64,000 bases of DNA, from positions 1-64,000 of the forward strand of contig JAHZHN010000009.1 of the NCBI GenBank assembly GCA_019420275.1, in the 5' to 3' direction. The stretch comes from Clostridiales bacterium (GTDB taxonomy: Bacteria; Bacillota; Clostridia; Lachnospirales; Lachnospiraceae). This document shows, in pieces, positions 16,172 to 24,567 of the stretch. Position 1 is the stretch's first letter. Every line of letters starts with the position of its first letter. The notes under the pieces were generated by a model, which worked only from the letters and a program-made list of their open reading frames with translations, did not search any database and was not told where the DNA came from. The position numbers were made by a program, and so were the translations under genes.

Positions 16172-17644
16172 TTATCTGCATAACTTTTCCATCTCGTCAG
16201 CCACAAACTGTACCTGTGTTCCCACAATTACCTGAATGCTCTTTTGTCCCGGACGAATGACTCCTGCAACTCCGGCAGATTTAATCTTCTTTTCATCCAC
16301 CGCAGCATCATCTGCAATTTCCAAACGAAGTCTTGTAATGCAGTTGTCAATGGACACCACATTTTCTTTACCGCCCAATCCTTCCAAAATAATCTTAGCA
16401 ACTTCTGTATAATTATTATTTGCAAGAACCACATTTCTTTCTTCTTCATCGACATCATCATCTTCTCTTCCCGGAGTCTTTAAGTCAAATTTTACAATGG
16501 CCAGCCGGAATACTACATAAAATACAATAAACGCTGCAATTCCAAGCGGAAGGATCATCCATGTGTTTTGTGCTGCCGGCAGAGAGGATGAAAATACCAA
16601 GTCTGTTGCCCCTGCAGAAAAACTAAATCCTGCCCGGAATCCCACAACCGCAGTTACCGCCACGAAAATTCCATAAAGAAGAGCATAGATTACATAAAGG
16701 CCAGGTGCCAAAAACATAAAACCGAATTCAAATGGTTCTGTTACACCGCAGACAAATGCACATAATGCAGCAGAGGCAACTAAGCCAATCGCAATTTTTT
16801 TCTTATTGCTCTTTGCTGTATGTATCATTGCCAGAGCGGCTCCTGGAACTCCACCCATCATACATGGGAAGAAGCCTGCCATATACATACCAAGACTCCA
16901 TGATACATCAGCTGATGTATCTCCAGCCCAGAAATGTGTCAAATCTCCAAGTCCAATGGTATCAAACCAAAATACATTGTTTAATGCATGGTGCAGTCCT
17001 GTTGGAATCAGCAAACGATTCAGGAATGCATAGATTCCGGCTCCAACAGCTCCCATTTTTGCAATGGATTCACCAACCGTGATCAGCGCTCCAAACACAA
17101 CCGGCCATACAAACAGCAGAATAGCAGATACAATAATGGAAACAATACCCGCGACAATGGCAACACAGCGTTTTCCACTAAAGAAGGACAAGAAGTCCGG
17201 AAGTTTCGTATCTTTAAACTTATTATAGCAGGTTGATCCGATTACTCCGGCTAAAATACCAATAAACGGATTTACGATCTTATCAAACGCCAGTGTTGCA
17301 TCGGCATTGTTTGCTATGGACGGCATAATCGTAGTAACAACTGCTGTAGAAAGCAGATTTGTTATCATCAGCCAAGAGGCAAGAGCCGCCAGTCCGCCGG
17401 TACCGTCGTGTTTATCAGACATTCCCACACCAACTCCGATTACAAACAGCAGTGCCATGTTGTCAATCAGAGCTCCGCCTGCTTTTACCAAAAAGAATCC
17501 AATCTGATTCCCAATTCCCGTAATATCTCCGCCCTGCATGGTGGCCGGACACAAAGCATAACCGATTCCCATTAAAATACCGCAGATTGGAAGGCAGGCA
17601 ACTGGAAGCATTAACGCTTTTCCTAATTTTTGTAAAAATTTCAT
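16172..17644 (-). CDS. PTS transporter subunit IICB, N-acetylglucosamine/glucose type
   Basis: A 490-aa EIICB of the glucose family. The EIIC part (1-about 385, some ten membrane segments) carries IPTGLHHALNNVFWF and CGVTEPFEFGFMFLAP, closest by eye to NagE. The EIIB part (about 405-490) has the phosphocysteine motif NCITRLRL. EIIA is a separate protein encoded just upstream, so phosphate passes HPr to that EIIA to this EIIB to the sugar. ATG 17644 follows AAAGGAG; upstream in-frame codons lack a ribosome site. Expression is probably controlled by the antiterminator at the head of the operon. Whether the sugar is GlcNAc or glucose is not certain. Confidence 0.85.
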   Translation of the reverse strand: MKFLQKLGKALMLPVACLPICGILMGIGYALCPATMQGGDITGIGNQIGFFLVKAGGALIDNMALLFVIGVGVGMSDKHDGTGGLAALASWLMITNLLSTAVVTTIMPSIANNADATLAFDKIVNPFIGILAGVIGSTCYNKFKDTKLPDFLSFFSGKRCVAIVAGIVSIIVSAILLFVWPVVFGALITVGESIAKMGAVGAGIYAFLNRLLIPTGLHHALNNVFWFDTIGLGDLTHFWAGDTSADVSWSLGMYMAGFFPCMMGGVPGAALAMIHTAKSNKKKIAIGLVASAALCAFVCGVTEPFEFGFMFLAPGLYVIYALLYGIFVAVTAVVGFRAGFSFSAGATDLVFSSSLPAAQNTWMILPLGIAAFIVFYVVFRLAIVKFDLKTPGREDDDVDEEERNVVLANNNYTEVAKIILEGLGGKENVVSIDNCITRLRLEIADDAAVDEKKIKSAGVAGVIRPGQKSIQVIVGTQVQFVADEMEKLCR

Positions 17645-17705
17645 AATTACATGCTCCTTTCGTTTTTCACATTTTCTCTTCTCCCATGAAATCAAACAAC
17701 AGCAT

Positions 17706-18203
17706 CTATTTTTCTTCTAACTTCATCACCTCTTCCCCTTCTCTTACCTCTTTATTCACAAAACACTCTGATATCTTATAGTTTCTAAGATTTGTGATCA
17801 CGATCGGCGTTGTGACGTCATATCCTGCCTTCGTAATCGCTTCAAGATCCAGTTCCAGCAAAACGTCTCCTGCCTTTACCTGATCTCCTGCCTTTTTCTT
17901 CGCAGTATAGTGTTTTCCTTTTAGCTGCACTGTATCAAGTCCTGCATGGACAATAATCTCTACGCCGTCATCTGACTGAACACACACCGCATGGTTTGTG
18001 TCAAATACCATGGTTACTGTCCCGTCAACAGGCGATACGATCCTGCCTTTGCTGGGACAAACGGCAATGCCCGGTCCAAGCAGTTCCTGCGCAAAAGTCT
18101 GATCATCTACCTCTGACATAGGAATTGTCCTTCCCTCTGCCGGAGACTTAATGGACATTGTTTTCGATTCGCCTTTGAACATTTTTTTCAGTGATTCAAA
18201 CAT
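17706..18203 (-). CDS. PTS glucose-family EIIA component
   Basis: A 165-aa free-standing EIIA of the Crr/EIIA-Glc type. The phosphorylated His is in IIVHAGLDTVQLKG, and the second conserved His in TNHAVCV. The N-terminal 20 residues (MFESLKKMFKGESK) form an amphipathic basic helix like the membrane-touching tail of Crr. AGAAGGAGAAAG precedes ATG 18203. It overlaps the 3' end of the antiterminator gene by 8 nt and lies about 60 nt before the EIICB gene. Confidence 0.93.
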   Translation of the reverse strand: MFESLKKMFKGESKTMSIKSPAEGRTIPMSEVDDQTFAQELLGPGIAVCPSKGRIVSPVDGTVTMVFDTNHAVCVQSDDGVEIIVHAGLDTVQLKGKHYTAKKKAGDQVKAGDVLLELDLEAITKAGYDVTTPIVITNLRNYKISECFVNKEVREGEEVMKLEEK

Positions 18204-19056
18204 CTTCTTTCTCCTTCTTTTGTTTGCTGTTTTTGCACATCCGTTCAATATGCATTGTGAGATAAGCGACTTCCCCCGGGGTCATCTGTCTTTCATAGCG
18301 CCTCATGATATGCTGGGCCACTTTCTGCGCACACGCATATTCTTTCGGACATAATTTCTGAATCATTTCCTCCATATCATCGTTGATGTCATCCAGGTCC
18401 GCTGCTGAAAACAATTTTCTTGATAAAAATTTCAAGTGTGTAATAAACCGTTCGTAGTTCAGTGAGTTTTCATCTGGTTTAATTTTAAAATAATCCGTGA
18501 TAATCTCAATGACTTCTTCCATAAACCCTGTAATCTTCAAAGTATCTTTCACTCTTGTATCAAACTCTGCACTGACAATATGCAGAGCAACAGACACTGC
18601 TTCATCAATCGGAAGCTGAATCCCAAGTCTTTGCTGTATTGTTTCCAGAGCATACTCTCCCAGCTGAAATTCTTTATCATAAAACAGTTTTACTTCTCTG
18701 AGCATTGGATTTGGAAACATCATATGTTCCTGATACCTCTGAACTGCAAAATGTATATGATCTGTCAATGTAATATAAATATTCTCATTCAGCTCTGTAT
18801 CCAGAGTCCTTTTTGCATGTTCAATAATTTCTGTGGAAACTTCCAGCTGCTCCATCGGAAGATCCATCAAAAGTTCTTTTAAACGACTTGTCATTCTAGG
18901 ATCTTCCGGCCGAAAAACTTTCTGGATCTTTGTTTCATCAATCTTTTTCCCTTCTTTTCCCCGAAATCCAATTCCTGTTCCAACTAGTATAACTTCCTGA
19001 CCATTCGCATCAAATGTACTAACTACATTATTGTTAATTACTTTTCCTATTTTCAT
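18196..19056 (-). CDS. PRD-domain transcription antiterminator (LicT/GlcT family)
   Basis: A 286-aa RNA-binding regulator. The N-terminal co-antiterminator domain (1-about 55) has MKIGKVINNNVVSTFDANGQEVILVGTGIGF split over the family pattern, and two PRD domains follow (about 65-170 and 175-275) with conserved His in TDHIHFAV and ALHIV and in the second PRD (RFITHLKF, YLTMHIERM). PTS phosphorylation of these His sets activity. It is the first gene of the PTS operon, and a matching RAT site overlaps a terminator upstream, so it should also control its own expression. Confidence 0.93.
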   Translation of the reverse strand: MKIGKVINNNVVSTFDANGQEVILVGTGIGFRGKEGKKIDETKIQKVFRPEDPRMTSRLKELLMDLPMEQLEVSTEIIEHAKRTLDTELNENIYITLTDHIHFAVQRYQEHMMFPNPMLREVKLFYDKEFQLGEYALETIQQRLGIQLPIDEAVSVALHIVSAEFDTRVKDTLKITGFMEEVIEIITDYFKIKPDENSLNYERFITHLKFLSRKLFSAADLDDINDDMEEMIQKLCPKEYACAQKVAQHIMRRYERQMTPGEVAYLTMHIERMCKNSKQKKEKEDV

Positions 19057-19155
19057 CTTATCGTCTCTCTTCCCTCTTTTATGTGTTTTCCCAATATTTA
19101 CACATGATTCACTGTTTTTTTGATTCTGTTTTTCCTCTCCGTTTTATGAAAATAA

Positions 19156-19209
19156 AAAACCAGATTTTATAAACATAAAAATATCTTTATGTTTATAAAA
19201 TCTGGTTTT
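19156..19209 (-). terminator. regulated terminator in front of the PTS operon
   Basis: A perfect inverted repeat of about 24 bp per arm (AAAACCAGATTTTATAAACA and its complement) around a 6-nt loop, followed on the minus strand by a T-rich run. Its 5' arm shares AAAACC with the end of the RAT element, so binding of the antiterminator and folding of this stem exclude each other. Confidence 0.9.
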
Positions 19210-19231
19210 GCCTGCCGAACAGTGACAACCC
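19204..19231 (-). promoter_or_regulatory. RAT (ribonucleic antiterminator) site
   Basis: On the minus strand the site reads GGGTTGTCACTG, TTCG, GCAGGCAAAACC, very close to the known LicT/SacY/BglG target (GGATTGTTACTG...GCAGGCAAAACC). It overlaps the terminator at 19156-19209 by six nt. The cognate protein is almost surely the PRD antiterminator encoded immediately downstream. Confidence 0.9.
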
Positions 19232-19277
19232 AAAAGCTATATCCTGCTTTCTGATATTCTCTTGTCTTTATGGGTTT

Positions 19278-19306
19278 ATAATACCAGTATTTTGCACAAA
19301 AGTCAA
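19278..19306 (-). promoter_or_regulatory. promoter of the PTS operon
   Basis: TTGACT (19306-19301), a 17-bp spacer and TATTAT (19283-19278). Transcription would start near 19271, about 40 nt before the RAT. The region 19057-19392 thus holds promoter, RAT and terminator and no gene. Confidence 0.75.
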
Positions 19307-19392
19307 TCCTTAATTCTTTCTTTTTTTTAGCATTTTGCTTATTGGTATTAGGAGACAGCAGAATGCCAATTTCACTGCTGCCTCCTTCTTTC

Positions 19393-20154
19393 TTATTTTT
19401 TTATGACCAGGGTATCATATCCCATATGTTTTAACTGATTTTCCAACTGCACCGCTTCATCCAATGTATTGAGTTGCCCAATCTGTACTGCATAATACGG
19501 ATCATCAAATACAATTTCTCCATCAAATCCCTGTGACTGCGCTTCATTTAACGCATACTGGGCATTGGAAAAATTTCTGTAAAGGCCAATCTGTACACGA
19601 TAAGCTCCGGTGACTGGAGGCTGACCTCTTCCAATGGTATCTATAATACCGTCTGCAATTGCCTGAGCAATTTCTGAAAAACGCTCTTCAAATCTTTGAT
19701 TATCCTGATCCGAATTAATAAAACCCGCTTCAATCAAAAGCGCAGGGATCCTGGTTCTCCGAAGAACTGTAAGATCCGGTCTTTCTTTTACCCCGATATT
19801 TCGAAATCCTACACCTTCCAAACGACTATTTATATTTCGTGCCATCTGCGCTTTCATCCCGCTGTCATCAAAAACCAGTGTTTCTACTCCGCTGTACTGA
19901 TTGGCGTTCGGACTGGAATTCCGATGAAAAGAAATAAAGTAATCTGCCCCGCTGTCATTTCCAATTCTTGCTTTCTCCGACGGCGATTGATAAACATCAT
20001 CCTGCCTGGTATACATAACCGGAATGCCATTTCTTTCCAGAATCTCCCCTACTGCCAGTGCAAGCCTTAAATTATCATCTTTTTCTTTTCGTCCGCTATA
20101 CTGGGCTCCGTTGTCGTATCCTCCGTGACCCGCATCCAAAATGACTCCTGCCAT
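19393..20154 (-). CDS. N-acetylmuramoyl-L-alanine amidase with SPOR domain
   Basis: A 253-aa protein that cuts the bond between MurNAc and the stem peptide. The Amidase_3 domain (1-about 170) has DAGHGG (7-12, zinc His10), a Glu in RKEKDDN, FISFHRN (zinc His about 77) and LLIEAGFIN (catalytic Glu about 142). A SPOR domain (about 183-253) shows two copies of the pattern YxVQIGxxxNxxxA, which binds denuded glycan. There is no signal peptide, as in spore or mother-cell lysis amidases such as CwlC. AAGAGG precedes ATG 20154. Confidence 0.92.
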   Translation of the reverse strand: MAGVILDAGHGGYDNGAQYSGRKEKDDNLRLALAVGEILERNGIPVMYTRQDDVYQSPSEKARIGNDSGADYFISFHRNSSPNANQYSGVETLVFDDSGMKAQMARNINSRLEGVGFRNIGVKERPDLTVLRRTRIPALLIEAGFINSDQDNQRFEERFSEIAQAIADGIIDTIGRGQPPVTGAYRVQIGLYRNFSNAQYALNEAQSQGFDGEIVFDDPYYAVQIGQLNTLDEAVQLENQLKHMGYDTLVIKK

Positions 20155-20206
20155 ATGAAAACCTCTTATAAAATTCCTTGTGATAGACTATGCAATCAGA
20201 AAGAAA

Positions 20207-20262
20207 AGGTGCCTAAGAAAAACATGAAAAAACGAAAACTTTCTTGTTTTTCTTGGACACCT
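20207..20262. repeat. 56-bp imperfect palindrome between divergent genes
   Basis: Two 23-nt arms (20207-20229 and 20240-20262) match at 20 of 23 positions around a 10-nt loop. The arms begin AGGTGCCTAAGAAAAACATG. The right arm overlaps the putative -35 of the HAD gene. On the minus strand TTTTCTTTC follows the stem, so it could also be a terminator-like leader of the amidase gene. Function unknown. Confidence 0.7.
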
Positions 20263-20272
20263 CCTCTAAAAT
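20244..20272 (+). promoter_or_regulatory. candidate promoter of the HAD phosphatase gene
   Basis: TTGTTT (20244-20249), a 17-bp spacer and TAAAAT (20267-20272), with AAGGAGGA and ATG 20305 downstream. Confidence 0.45.
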
Positions 20273-20304
20273 GAAAAGTAGCAACAAATAAGGAGGAATA
20301 CAAT

Positions 20305-21114
20305 ATGCCTATCAAAGCCATTATGTGCGATATTGACGGAACATTGTTAACAACCAGCGGCACCGTTTCCCCACTCACGGCAGACGCCATTCAGAAGACC
20401 CGCGACCAGGGAATTTTATTCGGTATTTCTACAGGAAGGGCTGTTACCAACGTTCGAAAACTTCTCCCAGAATGGGGACTTTCTGATATGGTAGATGCCA
20501 TCGTTGGAAGCGGCGGCGCTGAAATCTATGATTTTGCCCAGGATCACTATGAAGAGAATTATCCTCTTCCAGGACATGTGATTCGTGACATTATCGAACA
20601 TTATAAAGATATGGACGTAAACTTTGTCATTCATGGAGATGGATTTCTTTATACGCCAAAAGACGATATCAATATCCGAAATCTCTCTGCCGCAGACAAG
20701 ATTCCATACAAAGTTATTGATTTTGATAAATATCTCAAAACCAGCCATCCAAAAATCATGATCACCTGCGCTCCGGAAATGATGGATGCCGTTATTGAAC
20801 GCGGAAAAAGCTTTCAAAGCGGCAATTTCCGTTCTGCTTCCCTTCAGACAACAAAACTCTTGTATGAATTCATGGATCCAAGGATCACAAAGACATATGG
20901 TCTTAAGAAGGTTATGGCTCTTCATGGATTTTCTATGAAAGAACTTTGTGTCTTTGGTGACGCAGACAACGATTATGATATGGTTTTAAATGCCGGCATC
21001 GGCGTGGCTATGGCAAATGGAAGCGAAAAAACAAAAAATGCGGCAGATTATATCACCGATGATAATGATCACGACGGCATCGGAAATTTTCTTCTAAAAC
21101 ATTTTTTATCATAA
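20305..21114 (+). CDS. Cof-type HAD-IIB family hydrolase
   Basis: A 269-aa haloacid-dehalogenase phosphatase. Motif I is DIDGTLL (9-15, nucleophile Asp9 and acid/base Asp11), motif II FGISTGRA, and motif III/IV a conserved Lys (TYGLKKVMALHG) followed by FGDADNDYDM, with the C2-type cap domain between them. Members act on sugar phosphates or cofactor phosphates; the substrate cannot be told from the sequence. AAGGAGGA lies seven nt before the ATG. It stands alone, ending at the terminator at 21128. Confidence 0.9.
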   Translation: MPIKAIMCDIDGTLLTTSGTVSPLTADAIQKTRDQGILFGISTGRAVTNVRKLLPEWGLSDMVDAIVGSGGAEIYDFAQDHYEENYPLPGHVIRDIIEHYKDMDVNFVIHGDGFLYTPKDDINIRNLSAADKIPYKVIDFDKYLKTSHPKIMITCAPEMMDAVIERGKSFQSGNFRSASLQTTKLLYEFMDPRITKTYGLKKVMALHGFSMKELCVFGDADNDYDMVLNAGIGVAMANGSEKTKNAADYITDDNDHDGIGNFLLKHFLS

Positions 21115-21127
21115 TATACAAAAAAAC

Positions 21128-21150
21128 AGGAAGCGGATCTGCCGCTTCCT
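21128..21150. terminator. terminator between HAD gene and rfb operon
   Basis: AGGAAGCGG and CCGCTTCCT form a 9-bp stem with a short loop; an A-run precedes it, giving a T-run for the minus-strand rfb transcript. Confidence 0.75.
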
Positions 21151-21164
21151 ATCTTCATGTATGT

Positions 21165-22187
21165 TTAGAGTCTTTCTCCATACATTTTTTCAAAATAATT
21201 CGCATACTCACCAGACAAAATATTCTGCCACCATTCTTTGTTGTCCAAATACCACTGAATCGTCTGAGCAATTCCAGTATCAAAATTATATTTTGGTTTC
21301 CAGCCCAGCTCAGTTTCTAATTTTGTTGGATCAATTGCATAACGCATATCGTGCCCTGGGCGGTCCGTTACAAACCTGATCAAACTCTCCGGCTTATTTA
21401 ATGCATGCAGAATTGTTTTTACAACTTCCAGATTCGTTCTCTCATTGTGTCCTCCCACATTATAAACCTCACCGGCTTTTCCCTTGTGTATGATCAGGTC
21501 AATGGCCTCGCAGTGATCGGATACATGTAGCCAGTCTCTGACATTTTCCCCTTTTCCATAAACCGGCAGCTCTTCATCCGCCAGAGCACGGCTGATCATC
21601 AATGGAATCAGTTTTTCCGGAAAATGATATGGTCCATAATTATTGGAACATCTGGATATGGTAACCGGGAGTCCAAAGGTGCGGTAATATGCCAGAACAA
21701 ATAAATCTGCGCTGGCTTTAGAACTGCTGTACGGACTTGATGTATGCAGCGGTGTCTCTTCTGTAAAAAACAGATCCGGCCGGTCCAGCGGAAGATCTCC
21801 ATATACCTCATCAGTAGATACCTGATGATAACGTTTTACCCCATATTTTCTTGATGCATCCAGCAGTACAACTGTTCCTTCCACGTTAGTCCTGACAAAA
21901 ATAGAAGGATCCTCAATGGAGCGGTCCACATGACTTTCAGCTGCAAAATTTACTACGATATCAAATTTTTCCTTCTCAAACAGCTCCATGATAAACGCAC
22001 GATCCGCAATATCTCCTTTTATAAACCGATAGTTCGGTTTATCCTGCACTGGCTTTAAAGTCTCAAGATTTCCCGCATAGGTCAAAAGATCTAGATTTAC
22101 AATCTCATCTTCAGGGTATTTATTTACCATATGGTGAATAAAGTTTCCACCGATAAATCCTGCACCGCCTGTCACTAATATTTTCAT
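21165..22187 (-). CDS. rfbB: dTDP-glucose 4,6-dehydratase
   Basis: A 340-aa SDR-family enzyme that converts dTDP-glucose to dTDP-4-keto-6-deoxyglucose with bound NAD. It has GGAGFIGGNF near residue 7, AAESHVDRS, STDEVYGDL and the catalytic YSSSKAS. It is the last gene of rfbD-rfbC-rfbA-rfbB, 13 nt after rfbA, with GGAGAAGGAG before the ATG. The four enzymes together make dTDP-L-rhamnose for cell-wall polysaccharides. Confidence 0.97.
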   Translation of the reverse strand: MKILVTGGAGFIGGNFIHHMVNKYPEDEIVNLDLLTYAGNLETLKPVQDKPNYRFIKGDIADRAFIMELFEKEKFDIVVNFAAESHVDRSIEDPSIFVRTNVEGTVVLLDASRKYGVKRYHQVSTDEVYGDLPLDRPDLFFTEETPLHTSSPYSSSKASADLFVLAYYRTFGLPVTISRCSNNYGPYHFPEKLIPLMISRALADEELPVYGKGENVRDWLHVSDHCEAIDLIIHKGKAGEVYNVGGHNERTNLEVVKTILHALNKPESLIRFVTDRPGHDMRYAIDPTKLETELGWKPKYNFDTGIAQTIQWYLDNKEWWQNILSGEYANYFEKMYGERL

Positions 22188-22200
22188 TGGCTCCTTCTCC

Positions 22201-23082
22201 TTACTTATCTAAAAATTTTCCTGCCATAACATCCATCAGATACTGTCCATACTGATTCTTCTTCAATGGCTCAATATCCTTTAACATCTGATCTTTCGTA
22301 ATCCAGTGGTTCAAATATGCAATCTCCTCCGGGCAGGCAATCTTTCGATGCTGATGTGTCTCCACTGTCTTTACAAAATTGGTAGCTTCCACCAGAGATT
22401 CATGAGTTCCTGTATCGAGCCATGTAAATCCCTGCCCAAGAAGCTCTACCTCCAATTCTCCCTTTTCCAGATATATCTTATTGAGATCCGTGATCTCCAG
22501 CTCTCCTCTGGCTGACGGCTTCAGCTCTTTGGCATACTGAACTACCCGGTTATCATAGAAATACAGGCCGGTAACACAATAATTGGACTTTGGCTGCTTC
22601 GGTTTTTCCTCGATAGAAACTGCAGTCCCATTCTCATCAAATTCTACGATTCCAAAACGCTCTGGATCATCAACATAATATCCAAACACTGTCGCTCCCT
22701 GTTTTTTATTAGCAGCTCTCCGAAGCCGCTTCGTCAGTCCATGACCATGAAAAATATTATCCCCCAGCACCATGGCTACATTATCATTTCCAATAAATTC
22801 CTCTCCGATGATAAACGCCTGAGCCAGTCCGTCTGGAGACGGCTGCACTTCATAGGAAAGATGGATTCCATACTGATGGCCATCTCCCAGAAGAGCCTGA
22901 AATCTCGGTGTATCATCTGGAGTTGAAATTATCAGAATATCCCGGATTCCTGCATTCATCAAAACTGACATCGGATAATAAATCATTGGTTTATCATAAA
23001 TCGGCAGCAGCTGTTTTGAAGTCACCATAGTTAACGGATAAAGCCTGGTTCCGGAGCCGCCTGCAAGTATAATTCCTTTCAT
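22201..23082 (-). CDS. rfbA: glucose-1-phosphate thymidylyltransferase
   Basis: A 293-aa nucleotidyltransferase that makes dTDP-glucose from dTTP and glucose-1-phosphate. The nucleotide-binding loop is GGSGTRLYPLT (8-18), with KQLLPIYDKPMIYYPM and VLGDNIFHGHGL following; WLDTGTHESL is present near 220. It lies between rfbC and rfbB. A full-length, typical RmlA. Confidence 0.97.
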   Translation of the reverse strand: MKGIILAGGSGTRLYPLTMVTSKQLLPIYDKPMIYYPMSVLMNAGIRDILIISTPDDTPRFQALLGDGHQYGIHLSYEVQPSPDGLAQAFIIGEEFIGNDNVAMVLGDNIFHGHGLTKRLRRAANKKQGATVFGYYVDDPERFGIVEFDENGTAVSIEEKPKQPKSNYCVTGLYFYDNRVVQYAKELKPSARGELEITDLNKIYLEKGELEVELLGQGFTWLDTGTHESLVEATNFVKTVETHQHRKIACPEEIAYLNHWITKDQMLKDIEPLKKNQYGQYLMDVMAGKFLDK

Positions 23083-23121
23083 AGAATATCACCCTTCCTT
23101 TCTCTTTTGAAAGATTCCTTT

Positions 23122-23676
23122 TTAAAAATGAAATGTTTCACTTAACCCCTTCCATTTCTTGTCCTTTTCTGAAATGATCAGATCTACTCCTTCTTCCAGA
23201 GGCCACTTTACCCCAATTTCCTTATCATTCCAAAGCAGTCCGCCCTCGTCACCCGGATGATAGAAATCGGTGCATTTATAGCAGAATTCTGCTACATCAG
23301 AAAGTACCAAAAAACCATGGGCAAAACCCTCTGGAATATAAAATTGTTTCATATTTTCATCTGACAATTCTACCCCAAACCACTTGCCATAGGTTTTGGA
23401 ATCTGCTCTTAAATCCACTGCCACGTCAAATACCTTGCCGCGGACCACCCGGACTAGCTTTCCCTGAGGATACTGTTTTTGAAAATGCAGGCCTCTTAAT
23501 ACTCCACGGACTGACATGGACTGATTATCCTGAACAAATACCATATCCAGACCTGCTTCTTTCATATCATTTTGATTATAAGTTTCTACGAAATATCCTC
23601 TTTCATCTTTAAATACTGTAGGCTCAATGACATAAAGTCCTTCAATATCACACGGCGTCACTTTAATCTTTCCCAT
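23122..23676 (-). CDS. rfbC: dTDP-4-dehydrorhamnose 3,5-epimerase
   Basis: A 184-aa cupin-fold epimerase, third enzyme in the rhamnose path. Motifs are DERGYFVETYN, RGVLRGLHFQ (catalytic His), GKVFDVAVDLR and PEGFAHGFLVLS. It begins 13 nt after rfbD and is followed by rfbA 39 nt later. AAGGAGG precedes ATG 23676. Confidence 0.97.
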   Translation of the reverse strand: MGKIKVTPCDIEGLYVIEPTVFKDERGYFVETYNQNDMKEAGLDMVFVQDNQSMSVRGVLRGLHFQKQYPQGKLVRVVRGKVFDVAVDLRADSKTYGKWFGVELSDENMKQFYIPEGFAHGFLVLSDVAEFCYKCTDFYHPGDEGGLLWNDKEIGVKWPLEEGVDLIISEKDKKWKGLSETFHF

Positions 23677-23689
23677 TGTATTTTCCTCC

Positions 23690-24535
23690 TTATGCTTCGA
23701 TTTCTTTTAAATATCGTTTCACAGCATCCTGCCAGGAAGGCAGACGCTCAAATCCATTCTCTTCCAGCTTTTTCTTGGACATTCGGCTGTTTTCCGGACG
23801 CTTTGCTTTTGCTGGATATTCATCACTGGTAACCGGTGTCACTTCTACATCAATTCCTGCCTGACGGAAAATCTCACAGGCAAATTCATACCATGTACAG
23901 ATTCCCTCATTGGTTGCATGATATCTTCCATATCGGTCAGTCTGTATCATATCCACAAGAAGTCTTGCCAGATCATACGTATAGGTCGGAGATCCGGTTT
24001 GATCATTGACTACCGTAAGTTTGTCATGCGTCCTTCCGAGATTTAACATCGTTTTGATAAAATTCTTTCCATTGACTCCAAACACCCATGCAATCCGAAC
24101 AATGAAAAACTTCTTTACATTTTTTTCCACTGCCAGTTCACCTTCATATTTTGTCTGTCCATATACATTCAGCGGATCTCTCGGATCATCCGGCTCCCAT
24201 GGTCTTGTTCCATGTCCGTCAAATACATAATCTGTACTGATGTACATCATTTTAATATCCATTTCCCGGCAGACCTTCGCTACATTCTCTGTTCCCTGGG
24301 CATTTACCCTGCGGCAAAGTTCTTCATTATCCTCAGCCGCATCTACAGCGGTATAAGCCGCACAGTGAATGACTGCATCCGGATCTGCATTTCGAATCAC
24401 ATTTTCTACTTGATCCCCATCTGTAATATCCATTTCTTCTACATCCACTCCGACTGCTTCTATTTGCTGCTTTTTCAGCTCATGAACTACATCATATCCA
24501 AGCTGTCCCTTCACACCCGTTACTAAAACTTTCAT
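23690..24535 (-). CDS. rfbD: dTDP-4-dehydrorhamnose reductase
   Basis: A 281-aa NADPH-dependent SDR enzyme that makes dTDP-L-rhamnose. It has GVKGQLGYDV (7-16), STDYVFDG, the YGQTKYEGE active-site Tyr/Lys and RIAWVFG. First of the four rfb genes. It starts only 32 nt after the MerR-methyltransferase gene, behind AAAGGAGGAG, so read-through from that gene's promoter is likely unless a promoter lies inside that gene. Confidence 0.97.
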   Translation of the reverse strand: MKVLVTGVKGQLGYDVVHELKKQQIEAVGVDVEEMDITDGDQVENVIRNADPDAVIHCAAYTAVDAAEDNEELCRRVNAQGTENVAKVCREMDIKMMYISTDYVFDGHGTRPWEPDDPRDPLNVYGQTKYEGELAVEKNVKKFFIVRIAWVFGVNGKNFIKTMLNLGRTHDKLTVVNDQTGSPTYTYDLARLLVDMIQTDRYGRYHATNEGICTWYEFACEIFRQAGIDVEVTPVTSDEYPAKAKRPENSRMSKKKLEENGFERLPSWQDAVKRYLKEIEA

Positions 24536-24567
24536 TGTCTCCTCCTTTGGTTATTCCATCTTTTTTG

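Noticed and set aside
19351..19385. Hairpin after the SPOR amidase gene as a terminator
   Set aside because: A stem GGAGGCAGCAG/CTGCTGTCTCC exists but no T-run follows on the gene strand, so I do not list it as a terminator.
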